NCBI GenBank assembly: GCA_028691435.1
Contig: JAQUZG010000027.1
Span: 1-9,181 of the forward strand
Origin: Candidatus Iainarchaeum sp.
Lineage (GTDB): Archaea > Iainarchaeota > Iainarchaeia > Iainarchaeales > JAAZKV01
DNA length: 9,181 nucleotides
Direction: 5' to 3'
Made by a program: the position numbers and the translations under genes. Shown here piece by piece: positions 1 to 5,547 of this stretch; the stretch's first letter is position 1; the number at the start of each line of letters is the position of its first letter. The notes under the pieces were generated by a model, which searched no databases, was not told where the DNA came from, and was given only the letters and a program-made list of their open reading frames with translations.

Positions 1-1
1 A

Positions 2-235
2 ATGGATGGATTATTAACAAAAAAAGAATGGGCTGACGTTGTAAAACTTGGAATAAAAGGATGTAAAGATGTTTATGAAGTTCAAAAAGCTGCATTAAAA
101 CAAAATTATGAAATTTCAAATGCATCTCTACTTGAAGGTAATTCAAAAACAAAAGAAACAAAGGAAATAAAATCAAAAAAAGATGTAAAAGAAAAAGCAT
201 CAAAAGCAAAAACAATTAAGAAGGTGAAAAAATGA
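2..235 (+). CDS. rrp41: Exosome subunit Rrp41, C-terminal end (partial)
   Basis: This is the C-terminal end of a gene whose start lies before the window. The first residues (MDGLLTKKEW, then GIKGCKDVYEVQKAAL) match the end of the archaeal exosome RNase PH subunit Rrp41, where an MDG...T.EE segment leads into a final helix ending in KIYEIQKEAL-like sequence. The ATG at position 2 is therefore probably an internal Met, not the start. Rrp41 is the catalytic subunit of the hexameric exosome ring that degrades RNA 3'-5' with phosphate; the active-site part is outside the window. The last 35 or so residues are a lysine-rich, low-complexity tail, longer than usual and probably disordered. The stop overlaps the rrp42 start by 4 bp (ATGA), and the gene directly downstream is Rrp42, its ring partner, which supports the call. 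Confidence 0.85.
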   Translation: MDGLLTKKEWADVVKLGIKGCKDVYEVQKAALKQNYEISNASLLEGNSKTKETKEIKSKKDVKEKASKAKTIKKVKK

Positions 236-1020
236 GAGAATCAGTGTTAGAATTAGATATAATAAAAGTTAAGGAATTAGCAAGAGAAGGAAAAAGACTT
301 GATGGAAGAGCACTTGATGAAATGAGAAAAATATCTTTCACTACTGATATGTGTAAAAATTCTGAAGGGTCAACAATTGTAACTCTTGGAAAAACACAAG
401 TTATTGCAGGGCTAAAAATGTTACCTGGAACACCTTACCCTGATAATCCAGATGAAGGTTCAATTTCACTAGGTGCAGAAAATTTACCATTAGCAAATCC
501 TGATTATGAATCTGGAAGACCAAGTGATGATGAAGTTGAACTTGCAAGAGTTGTAGATAGAGGAATAAGAGAAAGTAAATCTATTGACTTCAAAAGTTTA
601 TGCATAAAAGAAAATGAAAAAGTATGGAATGGATTTTTAGATTTTTATGCTTTAAATGGGGATGGAAATCTTTTTGATGCTGGTTCAATTGCAGCATTAA
701 TAACTTTTTCAAATGGTTTAATGCCAAAACTTGATGAAGAAAATAATATAATCAAACATGAATTCAACGGAAAAATAAAATTAATTAGAAAACCACTTCT
801 AACAACATTTGTTAAAATTAGTGGAAAAATTTTAATTGATCCAACATATATTGAAGAAAAAGCTTGTGAAGCAAGATTTTCAGTTTGTACAACTGAAGAC
901 GGGTATATGTCAGCAATGCAAAAAGGTGTTGGTGGATCATTTACTGTTGATGAAGTAAATTATATGATTGAAACAGGGTTCAAAACAACAGAAAAATTAA
1001 GAAAAGAACTTAAATTATAA
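232..1020 (+). CDS. rrp42: Exosome complex subunit Rrp42
   Basis: This 262-aa protein of the RNase PH fold is the non-catalytic partner of Rrp41 in the archaeal exosome ring. Visible family marks are the RLDGR motif at residues 22-26, the Gly/Thr strand region STIVTLGKTQVIAG near 47-60, the GRPSDDEVELARVVDRGIRES block near 95-115 and the GSIAALITF segment that follows. The length fits archaeal Rrp42 (about 260-275 aa). The start is set by an SD motif GGTGA at 223-227, five bases before the ATG, and by the ATGA overlap with the rrp41 stop, so the two ring subunits are probably translationally coupled. The ARVVDRGIRES block argues for Rrp42 rather than Rrp41 or bacterial RNase PH. A hairpin with a T-tract follows the stop. 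Confidence 0.95.
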   Translation: MRESVLELDIIKVKELAREGKRLDGRALDEMRKISFTTDMCKNSEGSTIVTLGKTQVIAGLKMLPGTPYPDNPDEGSISLGAENLPLANPDYESGRPSDDEVELARVVDRGIRESKSIDFKSLCIKENEKVWNGFLDFYALNGDGNLFDAGSIAALITFSNGLMPKLDEENNIIKHEFNGKIKLIRKPLLTTFVKISGKILIDPTYIEEKACEARFSVCTTEDGYMSAMQKGVGGSFTVDEVNYMIETGFKTTEKLRKELKL

Positions 1021-1050
1021 TTGATGAATTTGATATTATTGATTAATTTG

Positions 1051-1090
1051 GGTTAAATTGCCAAATTAACCAATTTTATTGTTTTTTTTA
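1051..1090 (+). terminator. Possible terminator after rrp42
   Basis: GGTTAAATT (1051-1059) and AAATTAACC (1063-1071) can pair around a GCC loop, with one internal A-A mismatch. A T-rich run follows (1074-1090), including eight consecutive T. Archaea can terminate on T-tracts alone, so the hairpin may be incidental. A new TATA-like box and SD before eL43 fit a transcript boundary here. Confidence 0.45.
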
Positions 1091-1117
1091 ATTATTTTAA
1101 GGTTTAAAAGACTTTTC

Positions 1118-1163
1118 TTTAAAAAATATTATAGATATAAATAGATAATAAATAGATGGTGAG
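1118..1163 (+). promoter_or_regulatory. Promoter region and SD of the eL43-rpoP unit
   Basis: A TATA-like TTTAAAAAATA lies at 1118-1128, which would place transcription start near 1150 and give a leader of about 20 nt. That leader carries an SD motif GGTGAG at 1158-1163, six bases before the eL43 ATG at 1170. Between them the hexamer ATAGAT occurs three times, at 1131, 1141 and 1152. Confidence 0.45.
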
Positions 1164-1169
1164 CATAAA

Positions 1170-1523
1170 ATGGTTAAAACAAAAAAAGTTAGATCGACAG
1201 GACGATTTGGTTCTAGATATGGTGTTGGAATCAAAAAAAGAGTGCTAAAAGTTGAAGATAAACAAAATTCATTAACACCTTGTCCATTTTGTGGATTTGA
1301 TAGAATTAAAAGAGAATCAGCAGGATTATACAATTGTACAAAATGTAATGCAAAATTTACTGGTGGAGCTTATGTTGTTGAAACATTAATTGGTAAAACA
1401 GTAAAAAAAATAATTGCTCAAAAAACATTTGTAACTGACACAGCTGAATTAATCAAAGTAACTGAAAAAGAAAATTCATATTCAGATATTGAAAATGAAG
1501 TTTCAAAAGTGTTAGATGAATAA
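1170..1523 (+). CDS. rpl37ae: Large subunit ribosomal protein eL43 (L37Ae)
   Basis: This is a zinc-ribbon protein of the large ribosomal subunit. The basic N-terminus with the TGRFGSRYGVGIKKRV pattern, and Cys pairs C38/C41 (CPFC) and C56/C59 (CTKC), are the L37Ae zinc ribbon; GGAYVVETLIGKTV after it matches the family's C-terminal end. The usual length is about 70-95 aa, while this protein has 117. The extra 25-30 residues form an acidic, Ser/Glu-rich extension with no motif I know. The start has a clear SD (GGTGAG, 1158-1163). The gene sits between exosome genes and rpoP, as in many archaeal superoperons. The identification is firm; the role of the tail is unknown. Confidence 0.93.
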   Translation: MVKTKKVRSTGRFGSRYGVGIKKRVLKVEDKQNSLTPCPFCGFDRIKRESAGLYNCTKCNAKFTGGAYVVETLIGKTVKKIIAQKTFVTDTAELIKVTEKENSYSDIENEVSKVLDE

Positions 1524-1548
1524 ATTGAGTTTAAAGAGTGTGGTAAAA

Positions 1549-1683
1549 ATGGTATATGTTTGTGGAAAATGTGGTGCTGAAGTAAAAAGTACTGATGATG
1601 GAATAGTAAGATGTTTTTCATGCGGTCATAAAATTCTTTATAAAAAAAGAGATTCGATTGCAAAAACAATAAAAGTAGATTAA
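1549..1683 (+). CDS. rpoP: DNA-directed RNA polymerase subunit P (Rpb12-like)
   Basis: This 44-aa protein begins MVYVCGKCGAEV and has two Cys pairs, C5/C8 (CGKC) and C22/C25 (CFSC), followed by GHKILYKKRD. That is the zinc-ribbon layout of archaeal RpoP/Rpb12, including the conserved R(C..CG.RIL.K.R) end where the basic residues follow the ribbon. RpoP joins the Rpo3-Rpo10-Rpo11 platform in archaeal RNA polymerase. The length is normal for the family (about 40-50 aa). A GTGGT motif at 1540-1544, a few bases before the ATG, serves as SD, and the gene begins 26 bp after eL43, so the two are likely cotranscribed. An eL43-rpoP neighbourhood is common in archaea. Confidence 0.93.
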   Translation: MVYVCGKCGAEVKSTDDGIVRCFSCGHKILYKKRDSIAKTIKVD

Positions 1684-1700
1684 ACTTTTAAAAAAAGTTT
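1682..1700 (+). terminator. Hairpin overlapping the rpoP stop
   Basis: AAACTTTT (1682-1689) and AAAAGTTT (1693-1700) form a perfect 8-bp stem around a 3-nt A loop, starting inside the rpoP stop codon. No long T-tract follows directly. A second hairpin lies 17 bp downstream. It may end or protect the rpoP transcript. Confidence 0.35.
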
Positions 1701-1716
1701 GTGAAAATTATTTATG

Positions 1717-1734
1717 TGCAACATTCAAGTTGCA
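1717..1734 (+). terminator. Short hairpin in the rpoP-pcc1 gap
   Basis: TGCAAC (1717-1722) and GTTGCA (1729-1734) form a perfect 6-bp stem with loop ATTCAA. Its GC content stands out in this AT-rich gap. No T-tract follows; A/T-rich promoter-like sequence does (1741-1766). It could be the 3' end of the rpoP mRNA or a small structured element. Confidence 0.3.
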
Positions 1735-1793
1735 TCTAATAATTAAAATATAAATTAATTTAAATTACACAAATATGCTGTTTTTAATTTATT

Positions 1794-1815
1794 AATTGTA
1801 AAAAATTTTACAATT
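1794..1815 (+). promoter_or_regulatory. 22-bp inverted repeat before pcc1 (operator-like)
   Basis: The 10-bp arms AATTGTAAAA (1794-1803) and TTTTACAATT (1806-1815) are exact inverse complements separated by two bases. The spacer is too short for a normal RNA hairpin loop, so a dimeric DNA-binding protein site is the simpler reading. It ends 18 bp before the pcc1 ATG, and TATA-like sequence lies at 1745-1766. Confidence 0.4.
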
Positions 1816-1833
1816 TAATAATTTGATGTGATT

Positions 1834-2076
1834 ATGATGTATTCATTAGAAATTAAAGTTGAATTTGATTCAAAATCAGATGCTTTGATTTTTTTTAAAT
1901 CAATAAAACCAGAAATTAATGAAGAATATTTAAGAAGTAAATTAAAAATTATGCAAAAAGATAAAATTTTAGATTTTTTAATAGATGCGAGTGATAAAAC
2001 AGCATTAAGAGCAACACTGAATTCTATTAGAAAACCTTTAAATTTATTTTTTGAATTAAAAAATTGGGGGAATTAA
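1834..2076 (+). CDS. pcc1: KEOPS complex subunit Pcc1
   Basis: This small alpha/beta protein of about 80 aa matches Pcc1, the dimerising subunit of the KEOPS complex that makes N6-threonylcarbamoyladenosine (t6A) at position 37 of ANN-decoding tRNAs. The pattern seen is EIKVEFDSKSDALIFFKSI, then a KPEI segment, and near the C-terminus the signature IDASDKTALRATLNSIRKPL, which matches the family's A.D...LRA.LNS helix. Start choice is open: GTG at 1828, ATG at 1834 or ATG at 1837. I prefer an ATG because the GTGATT at 1828-1833 reads better as SD, best spaced for the ATG at 1837. The stop lies one base before the prefoldin ATG, so the two genes are coupled. The pcc1-prefoldin beta pairing is a recurrent archaeal arrangement. 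Confidence 0.88.
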   Translation: MMYSLEIKVEFDSKSDALIFFKSIKPEINEEYLRSKLKIMQKDKILDFLIDASDKTALRATLNSIRKPLNLFFELKNWGN

Positions 2077-2077
2077 T

Positions 2078-2437
2078 ATGGATGATGAAATGAAAAAAAA
2101 TTTGTTAATGGATTTTGAAAAAAATAGACAAATGCTTGGGGGCATACTTCAACAAAAACAACATTATTCAATTCAAATTGAAGTAATCAATGCTAGTTTA
2201 GAAGAACTTTCAAAAACAAAAGAAAAAAATGTGATGAAAATTGTTGGAAACATAATGGTTCAAAAATCAGTTGAAGAAATGAAAAAAGAATTAGAAGATG
2301 ACAAAGAAACTTTTGATTTAAAACTAAAAACAGTTGAAAAACAAGAAGAAAAAATTGTTGCAAAATTAAATTCTTTAAGAGCAGAAATTGAAGAAAAAAA
2401 ACCTGTTAAAGAAGAAGCAACAAAATCTAAAAAGTAA
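2078..2437 (+). CDS. pfdB: Prefoldin subunit beta
   Basis: This 119-aa protein has the layout of archaeal prefoldin beta: an N-terminal helix (about residues 3-45, with QMLGGILQQKQHYSIQIEVINASLEEL), a short beta-hairpin core (KNVMKIVGNIMVQKSVEEM, about 50-70) and a C-terminal coiled coil rich in Glu/Lys (75-108). Prefoldin is a cytosolic jellyfish-shaped alpha2-beta4 hexamer that captures unfolded protein and passes it to the thermosome. A G-rich SD (GGGGGA, 2066-2071) precedes the ATG by six bases, inside the pcc1 end. The tail KKPVKEEATKSKK is probably disordered. A strong terminator-like hairpin follows the stop, so this is probably the last gene of the cluster. Confidence 0.93.
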   Translation: MDDEMKKNLLMDFEKNRQMLGGILQQKQHYSIQIEVINASLEELSKTKEKNVMKIVGNIMVQKSVEEMKKELEDDKETFDLKLKTVEKQEEKIVAKLNSLRAEIEEKKPVKEEATKSKK

Positions 2438-2448
2438 ATTCTAATTAT

Positions 2449-2479
2449 TGTGCCAAATTGGCACATTCTATTTTTTTTA
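2449..2479 (+). terminator. Terminator hairpin after prefoldin beta
   Basis: TGTGCC (2449-2454) and GGCACA (2460-2465) pair around loop AAATT; counting the A/T pairs, the 17 bases from 2449 to 2465 are a perfect palindrome with one central base. TTCTA and eight T follow (2466-2478). The GC-rich stem in an AT-rich gap, with the T-tract, makes this the clearest intrinsic-terminator-like element in the window. Confidence 0.65.
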
Positions 2480-2482
2480 GAT

Positions 2483-2494
2483 AAATTTAAATAA
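2483..2494 (+). promoter_or_regulatory. TATA box of the 2516 gene
   Basis: AAATTTAAATAA is centred about 27 nt before the ATG at 2516, the spacing expected when transcription starts at or next to the start codon. No SD precedes that ATG. The 11-mer AATTTAAATAA recurs at 9064-9074 with the same offset from the ATG at 9095. Confidence 0.55.
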
Positions 2495-2515
2495 TACTTT
2501 ATTTGTATTGATATT

Positions 2516-2920
2516 ATGAAATTAGAACTAGCAGCTCAAAAAATTACAAGAGAAAAGAAAAAAATACTTGCTAGAAAAAAATTAAGTAATGCTTATTTAA
2601 GAGCAAAAGGGATACATAATAATTTATCACTTAATTCTAGTTCTTTAAGTAATCGCCGTGTTAGATTAGCAGCTGATTCAAGAGTTCATTTAAAAGATTT
2701 TGATGAATTAGCATCAAAATTTGAACCGCGACCAAACTTTCCTAATGCGCGTAAATCAAAAGCATGGGAAGAGTCATCTATTTTAAATATTATGGAATAT
2801 CGTTCAAAAAAAGCAAAACAACTTAAAGCACTTCGTCGAAAAAGAGATTTGGCTAATGTTATTAGAAAGGATGCGGTTACTAAATTAAAACAAGCAACAA
2901 GGACAAGACATACGAAATAA
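2516..2920 (+). CDS. Unrecognised basic protein, 134 aa
   Basis: I do not recognise this protein. It is 134 aa and strongly basic: a Lys/Arg-rich helical N-terminus (about residues 8-32, ITREKKKILARKK), a Ser/Asn-rich linker (34-46), a middle part with FDELASKFEPRPNFPNARKSKAWEE (62-86), and another basic helix (96-130) with KQLKALRRKRD. No Cys, membrane segment or signal peptide is seen. The charge suggests binding to RNA, DNA or the ribosome, but that is inference from composition only. It has its own promoter (TATA-like at 2483-2494) and probably a leaderless mRNA. CGT, CGC and CGA arginine codons appear beside AGA, slightly more mixed than in the genes before it. A T-run after the stop (2930-2937) may end transcription. 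Confidence 0.75.
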   Translation: MKLELAAQKITREKKKILARKKLSNAYLRAKGIHNNLSLNSSSLSNRRVRLAADSRVHLKDFDELASKFEPRPNFPNARKSKAWEESSILNIMEYRSKKAKQLKALRRKRDLANVIRKDAVTKLKQATRTRHTK

Positions 2921-2973
2921 AAATTCTATTTTTTTAATTAACTATATTAATAACTTAAACTACTTATATAATT

Positions 2974-3954
2974 ATGATTTCTAGTAAATTTGATTTTAAA
3001 GTTTTTAAAAATAAAAAAGTTTTACTCTTGACTCATGAGCATGCTGATTTAGATGCTTTTTGTTCAGCAGCAATTTTTAACAAAATCTTAAATCAAAATA
3101 AAATTAAATCAGTTGTTGCTGTGCCTTCTCACATAAATGAACAAACAACTGATTTTGCAAAAAATTATGGGGTTGATTTTGTTCGTAAACCAATAATTAT
3201 TAATTATGATTATCTTTTTTTATTTGATTTAAATGATTTTCATCAACTTGGTGGTATTGAAGAGCAATTTGCTAATTTGGATTTAAATTTTATAAAAAAC
3301 AATGTTTTTGTGTTTGATCATCATGATACAAAAATAAAATTAAAAATAAAAAAAGAAAATTTGTTTATTAATAAAAATGCTTTTTCTACAACACAAATTT
3401 TGTATGATTTATTTTCAAATTTATTTGATAGAGACATGTTTTTTTATTGTGCTCTTGGTTTAATTGAAGATACTGGTTTATTTTTAACTGGTTCAGCTAA
3501 ATTTTTTGAAATATTTTCAATTTGTCTTTCAAATTCAAAAAAATCTTATTCAGAGTTATTATATGTTGCTAAACCTAAATCAAATAGAGGAGAAAAAATT
3601 GCATTCTTAAAATCTTTACAAACTTTAAAAGTTTATAAAATTGGTGAAATTGTAGTTGTTAGTGCACGTGTTTCTTTTTTTCAATCTGTAATTGCAACTA
3701 AACTTTTAGAATTTGCTGATATAACTTTAGTTGCAGGTAAAGAAAATAAATTAGTTAATATGTCACTTAGAGCAGAATCTTATTTTAAAGAAAAAAATAA
3801 TTTTAATTTAATTAATGATTTGCTCACCCCACTCCAAAAAGAAATTGGCGGGGTTATTGGTGGGCACTCTGGCGCAGCACAATGGAAGGGAAATTTTAAT
3901 GAAGAAAAGTTAATTGAAAAATCTATTTTTATTTTAAGAAAAAAATTTAACTAA
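2974..3954 (+). CDS. DHH-family phosphoesterase (RecJ/NrnA-like)
   Basis: This 326-aa protein has the full DHH-DHHA1 architecture. Motif I is H21-E-H-A-D25-L-D27, motif II is the D85 strand (FLFDLND), motif III is D115-H116-H117, and motif IV is the GLIEDTG stretch ending at G168 with D166. These are the residues that bind two metal ions in DHH phosphoesterases. The C-terminal DHHA1 domain has the substrate-binding glycine motif GGVIGGHSG (292-300). Such archaeal proteins are nano-RNases/oligonucleotide phosphodiesterases or RecJ-like exonucleases. At this length, with no extra OB domain, a nano-RNase or cyclic/short oligonucleotide phosphodiesterase is more likely than a full RecJ. It begins 53 bp after the basic 134-aa gene without a strong SD, so transcription is likely leaderless or very short-leadered. 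It converges on the minus-strand HTH gene. Confidence 0.87.
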   Translation: MISSKFDFKVFKNKKVLLLTHEHADLDAFCSAAIFNKILNQNKIKSVVAVPSHINEQTTDFAKNYGVDFVRKPIIINYDYLFLFDLNDFHQLGGIEEQFANLDLNFIKNNVFVFDHHDTKIKLKIKKENLFINKNAFSTTQILYDLFSNLFDRDMFFYCALGLIEDTGLFLTGSAKFFEIFSICLSNSKKSYSELLYVAKPKSNRGEKIAFLKSLQTLKVYKIGEIVVVSARVSFFQSVIATKLLEFADITLVAGKENKLVNMSLRAESYFKEKNNFNLINDLLTPLQKEIGGVIGGHSGAAQWKGNFNEEKLIEKSIFILRKKFN

Positions 3955-3968
3955 TATTTTTATTAAAT

Positions 3969-4376
3969 TTATCTTAAATAAATAATATTACTTCCTTTTT
4001 TTATTTTTCCTCTATCTGCGTACTTTAATAAATAATGTATTGTTGATTTTGCTATTCCTGTTACTCTTTCAATTTCTCTTATACTTTGGTGATCTTTTCT
4101 AAGTTCTACAATTTCAAGCATTTTATCCATTGATACTACAAGTGCTCTTCCTCTTCTCTTTTCAAGAGTTAAATTAACATTTTTTGATTTAATAAAATCT
4201 TTTGATTTTTTTGGAAGTCTATCAAAACAAGATTTTGCTAGTGTAATTTCTTTTATTGCTCTATTATTTAATAAATAATCAATTTTTTTTAATTCAATTG
4301 GTCTAATTAGATGAATTTCATTAACATCTAATGGTATTTTTTCAATTATTGTATCTTCACTAACTGCATATTTCAT
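3969..4376 (-). CDS. Helix-turn-helix protein, 135 aa
   Basis: The C-terminal part (about residues 86-118) reads as a helix-turn-helix: EIVELRKDHQSIREIERVTG, then IAKSTIHYLLKY. This is the resolvase/sigma-like layout in which SIREI-x-x-x-TGI-x-KST-x-x-x-LL forms the two helices. The N-terminal 80 residues (PLDVNEIHLIRPIELKKIDY onward) match nothing I can name. The likely role is a DNA-binding regulator, but no target is visible. The SD GAGGTTGA overlaps the stop of the upstream PHP gene (plus-strand 4383-4390), so it is the second gene of a two-gene operon and probably translationally coupled. It is too small to be a recombinase: no Ser-recombinase catalytic domain is present. Confidence 0.75.
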   Translation of the reverse strand: MKYAVSEDTIIEKIPLDVNEIHLIRPIELKKIDYLLNNRAIKEITLAKSCFDRLPKKSKDFIKSKNVNLTLEKRRGRALVVSMDKMLEIVELRKDHQSIREIERVTGIAKSTIHYLLKYADRGKIKKGSNIIYLR

Positions 4377-4382
4377 TTTTTA

Positions 4383-5363
4383 TCAACCTCTCTTTTTAAC
4401 TTTTTTAATTACTTTTTTTGTTTTATTTAATAGGGATTTAAATTTATCTTTAATTAATTTAATTTTTTTCTTTTTTGGTTTTTTTATTTTATCTTTTAAA
4501 ATTTTCTTTTTTGTTAAATATTTTAAACCCATTAACATTTCTATTTTTTTTACATCACTTATTGGATTTTTTAGATATTTATTTGGGCCGGCCCATTTAA
4601 TTTCTCTTTTTTCAATCATCTTTAAAAAATCAGATTCATTTTTTGGCATTTTTTTTAACTCAACTACGCCCATACCAATATTTCGTGGGTAGTGTGCGTC
4701 ACTTCCTGCTGTAATATATTTTGCGTTTTCACTAAAAGTTATTCCATTTTTTACTCGCATGAAAGTTTCTTGCGAAATTTCATATAACTTTTTTTCAATT
4801 ATTTTTGCTTTATTTAAAAATTTTAATTTTTTATGTTTTGCAAGGTAATCTGAAATATTATATGTGTTTTTTAGTATTTTATTTTTGAATATTAGACTTG
4901 TTGCGCTCCCAAGCATTCCATTATAATATTCAGTTCCAATTTCATATTTTTCTAAAAGTTCTTTGGTTTTTTTTTCTCCAATTATTGAACAAGTTGAATC
5001 TGTTTTGTATCCATATGGGTGGGCAAAACTAGCTGTTAAATTGTATTCTTTTATTCTTTGGAGTGCTTTTTCAATTGGAATATTTATTGTTTGGATGTCT
5101 GGGACGTTATATATTGATTCGTCTTTTCCAAAAATAATTAAATGTCCTGCACTAGTTTTTGCTTCCATGCCTGGAATTAAAATTATATTTTTTGGTTTAA
5201 TTTTTTTTAAATCTAAATAGGCTTTTTTTGGATTATATTCTACATGTTCAGTTATTGCAATAATTTTTAGTTTTTTTTCTAATACTGCTTTCCAATAGTC
5301 TTTTGGTTTTACTTTTTTTTCAATTAAATGTGTGTGCATTTCAGCTAGTATTGGTTTATTCAT
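4383..5363 (-). CDS. PHP-domain metal-dependent hydrolase
   Basis: This 326-aa protein has a complete set of PHP metal ligands: H10/H12 (MHTHL), H40 (AITEH), E67 (GMEAKTSAGH with H74), H115 (FAHPYG), E145 (GTEYYNG) and D222/H224 (GSDAHY). PHP proteins are two- or three-metal phosphoesterases; relatives include RNase/AMP 3',5'-phosphatases, histidinol phosphatase and DNA polymerase-associated domains. With no polymerase domain and the GSDAH...IG.G ending, a stand-alone phosphoesterase is most likely, with unknown substrate. The last 50 or so residues are a lysine-rich tail (KKPKKKKIKLIKDKF), unusual for the family and suggestive of nucleic-acid binding. A GTGAT SD lies a few bases before the ATG, and minus-strand TATA-like sequence is at 5400-5409. 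It is the first gene of an operon with the HTH gene. Confidence 0.83.
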   Translation of the reverse strand: MNKPILAEMHTHLIEKKVKPKDYWKAVLEKKLKIIAITEHVEYNPKKAYLDLKKIKPKNIILIPGMEAKTSAGHLIIFGKDESIYNVPDIQTINIPIEKALQRIKEYNLTASFAHPYGYKTDSTCSIIGEKKTKELLEKYEIGTEYYNGMLGSATSLIFKNKILKNTYNISDYLAKHKKLKFLNKAKIIEKKLYEISQETFMRVKNGITFSENAKYITAGSDAHYPRNIGMGVVELKKMPKNESDFLKMIEKREIKWAGPNKYLKNPISDVKKIEMLMGLKYLTKKKILKDKIKKPKKKKIKLIKDKFKSLLNKTKKVIKKVKKRG

Positions 5364-5399
5364 AAAATCACTTTTTTATATATTTATTATAATCTTTCT

Positions 5400-5409
5400 T
5401 ATTTAAAAA
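5400..5409 (-). promoter_or_regulatory. Possible promoter of the PHP-HTH operon
   Basis: Read on the minus strand, TTTTTAAATA lies about 37-46 nt before the PHP ATG. Starting 26 nt from its centre would give a leader of about 15 nt that includes the GTGAT SD. A second A/T run nearer the gene (5376-5390) could serve instead. The rest of the 5364-5547 gap shows no gene. Confidence 0.35.
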
Positions 5410-5547
5410 TTCACTGTTTTTAGGACAGTTTGATTTTTTGATTAAATTTTTTATTTATTTACTAACTGATTATATAACTTTTTTATTTTTTTAAAAAATT
5501 ATTGACTAAATTTCTTAAAATTAGTTTTTTTAAAATCAAATTTTTAT

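Noticed and set aside
1097..1333. Antisense reading frames over eL43, and similar ones over prefoldin beta, PHP and serS
   Set aside because: They mirror strong genes on the other strand, lack SDs and family motifs, and arise from biased codon use.
3969..4376. The HTH protein as a serine recombinase
   Set aside because: It has a resolvase-like HTH but is only 135 aa and lacks the N-terminal catalytic domain with its Ser nucleophile.
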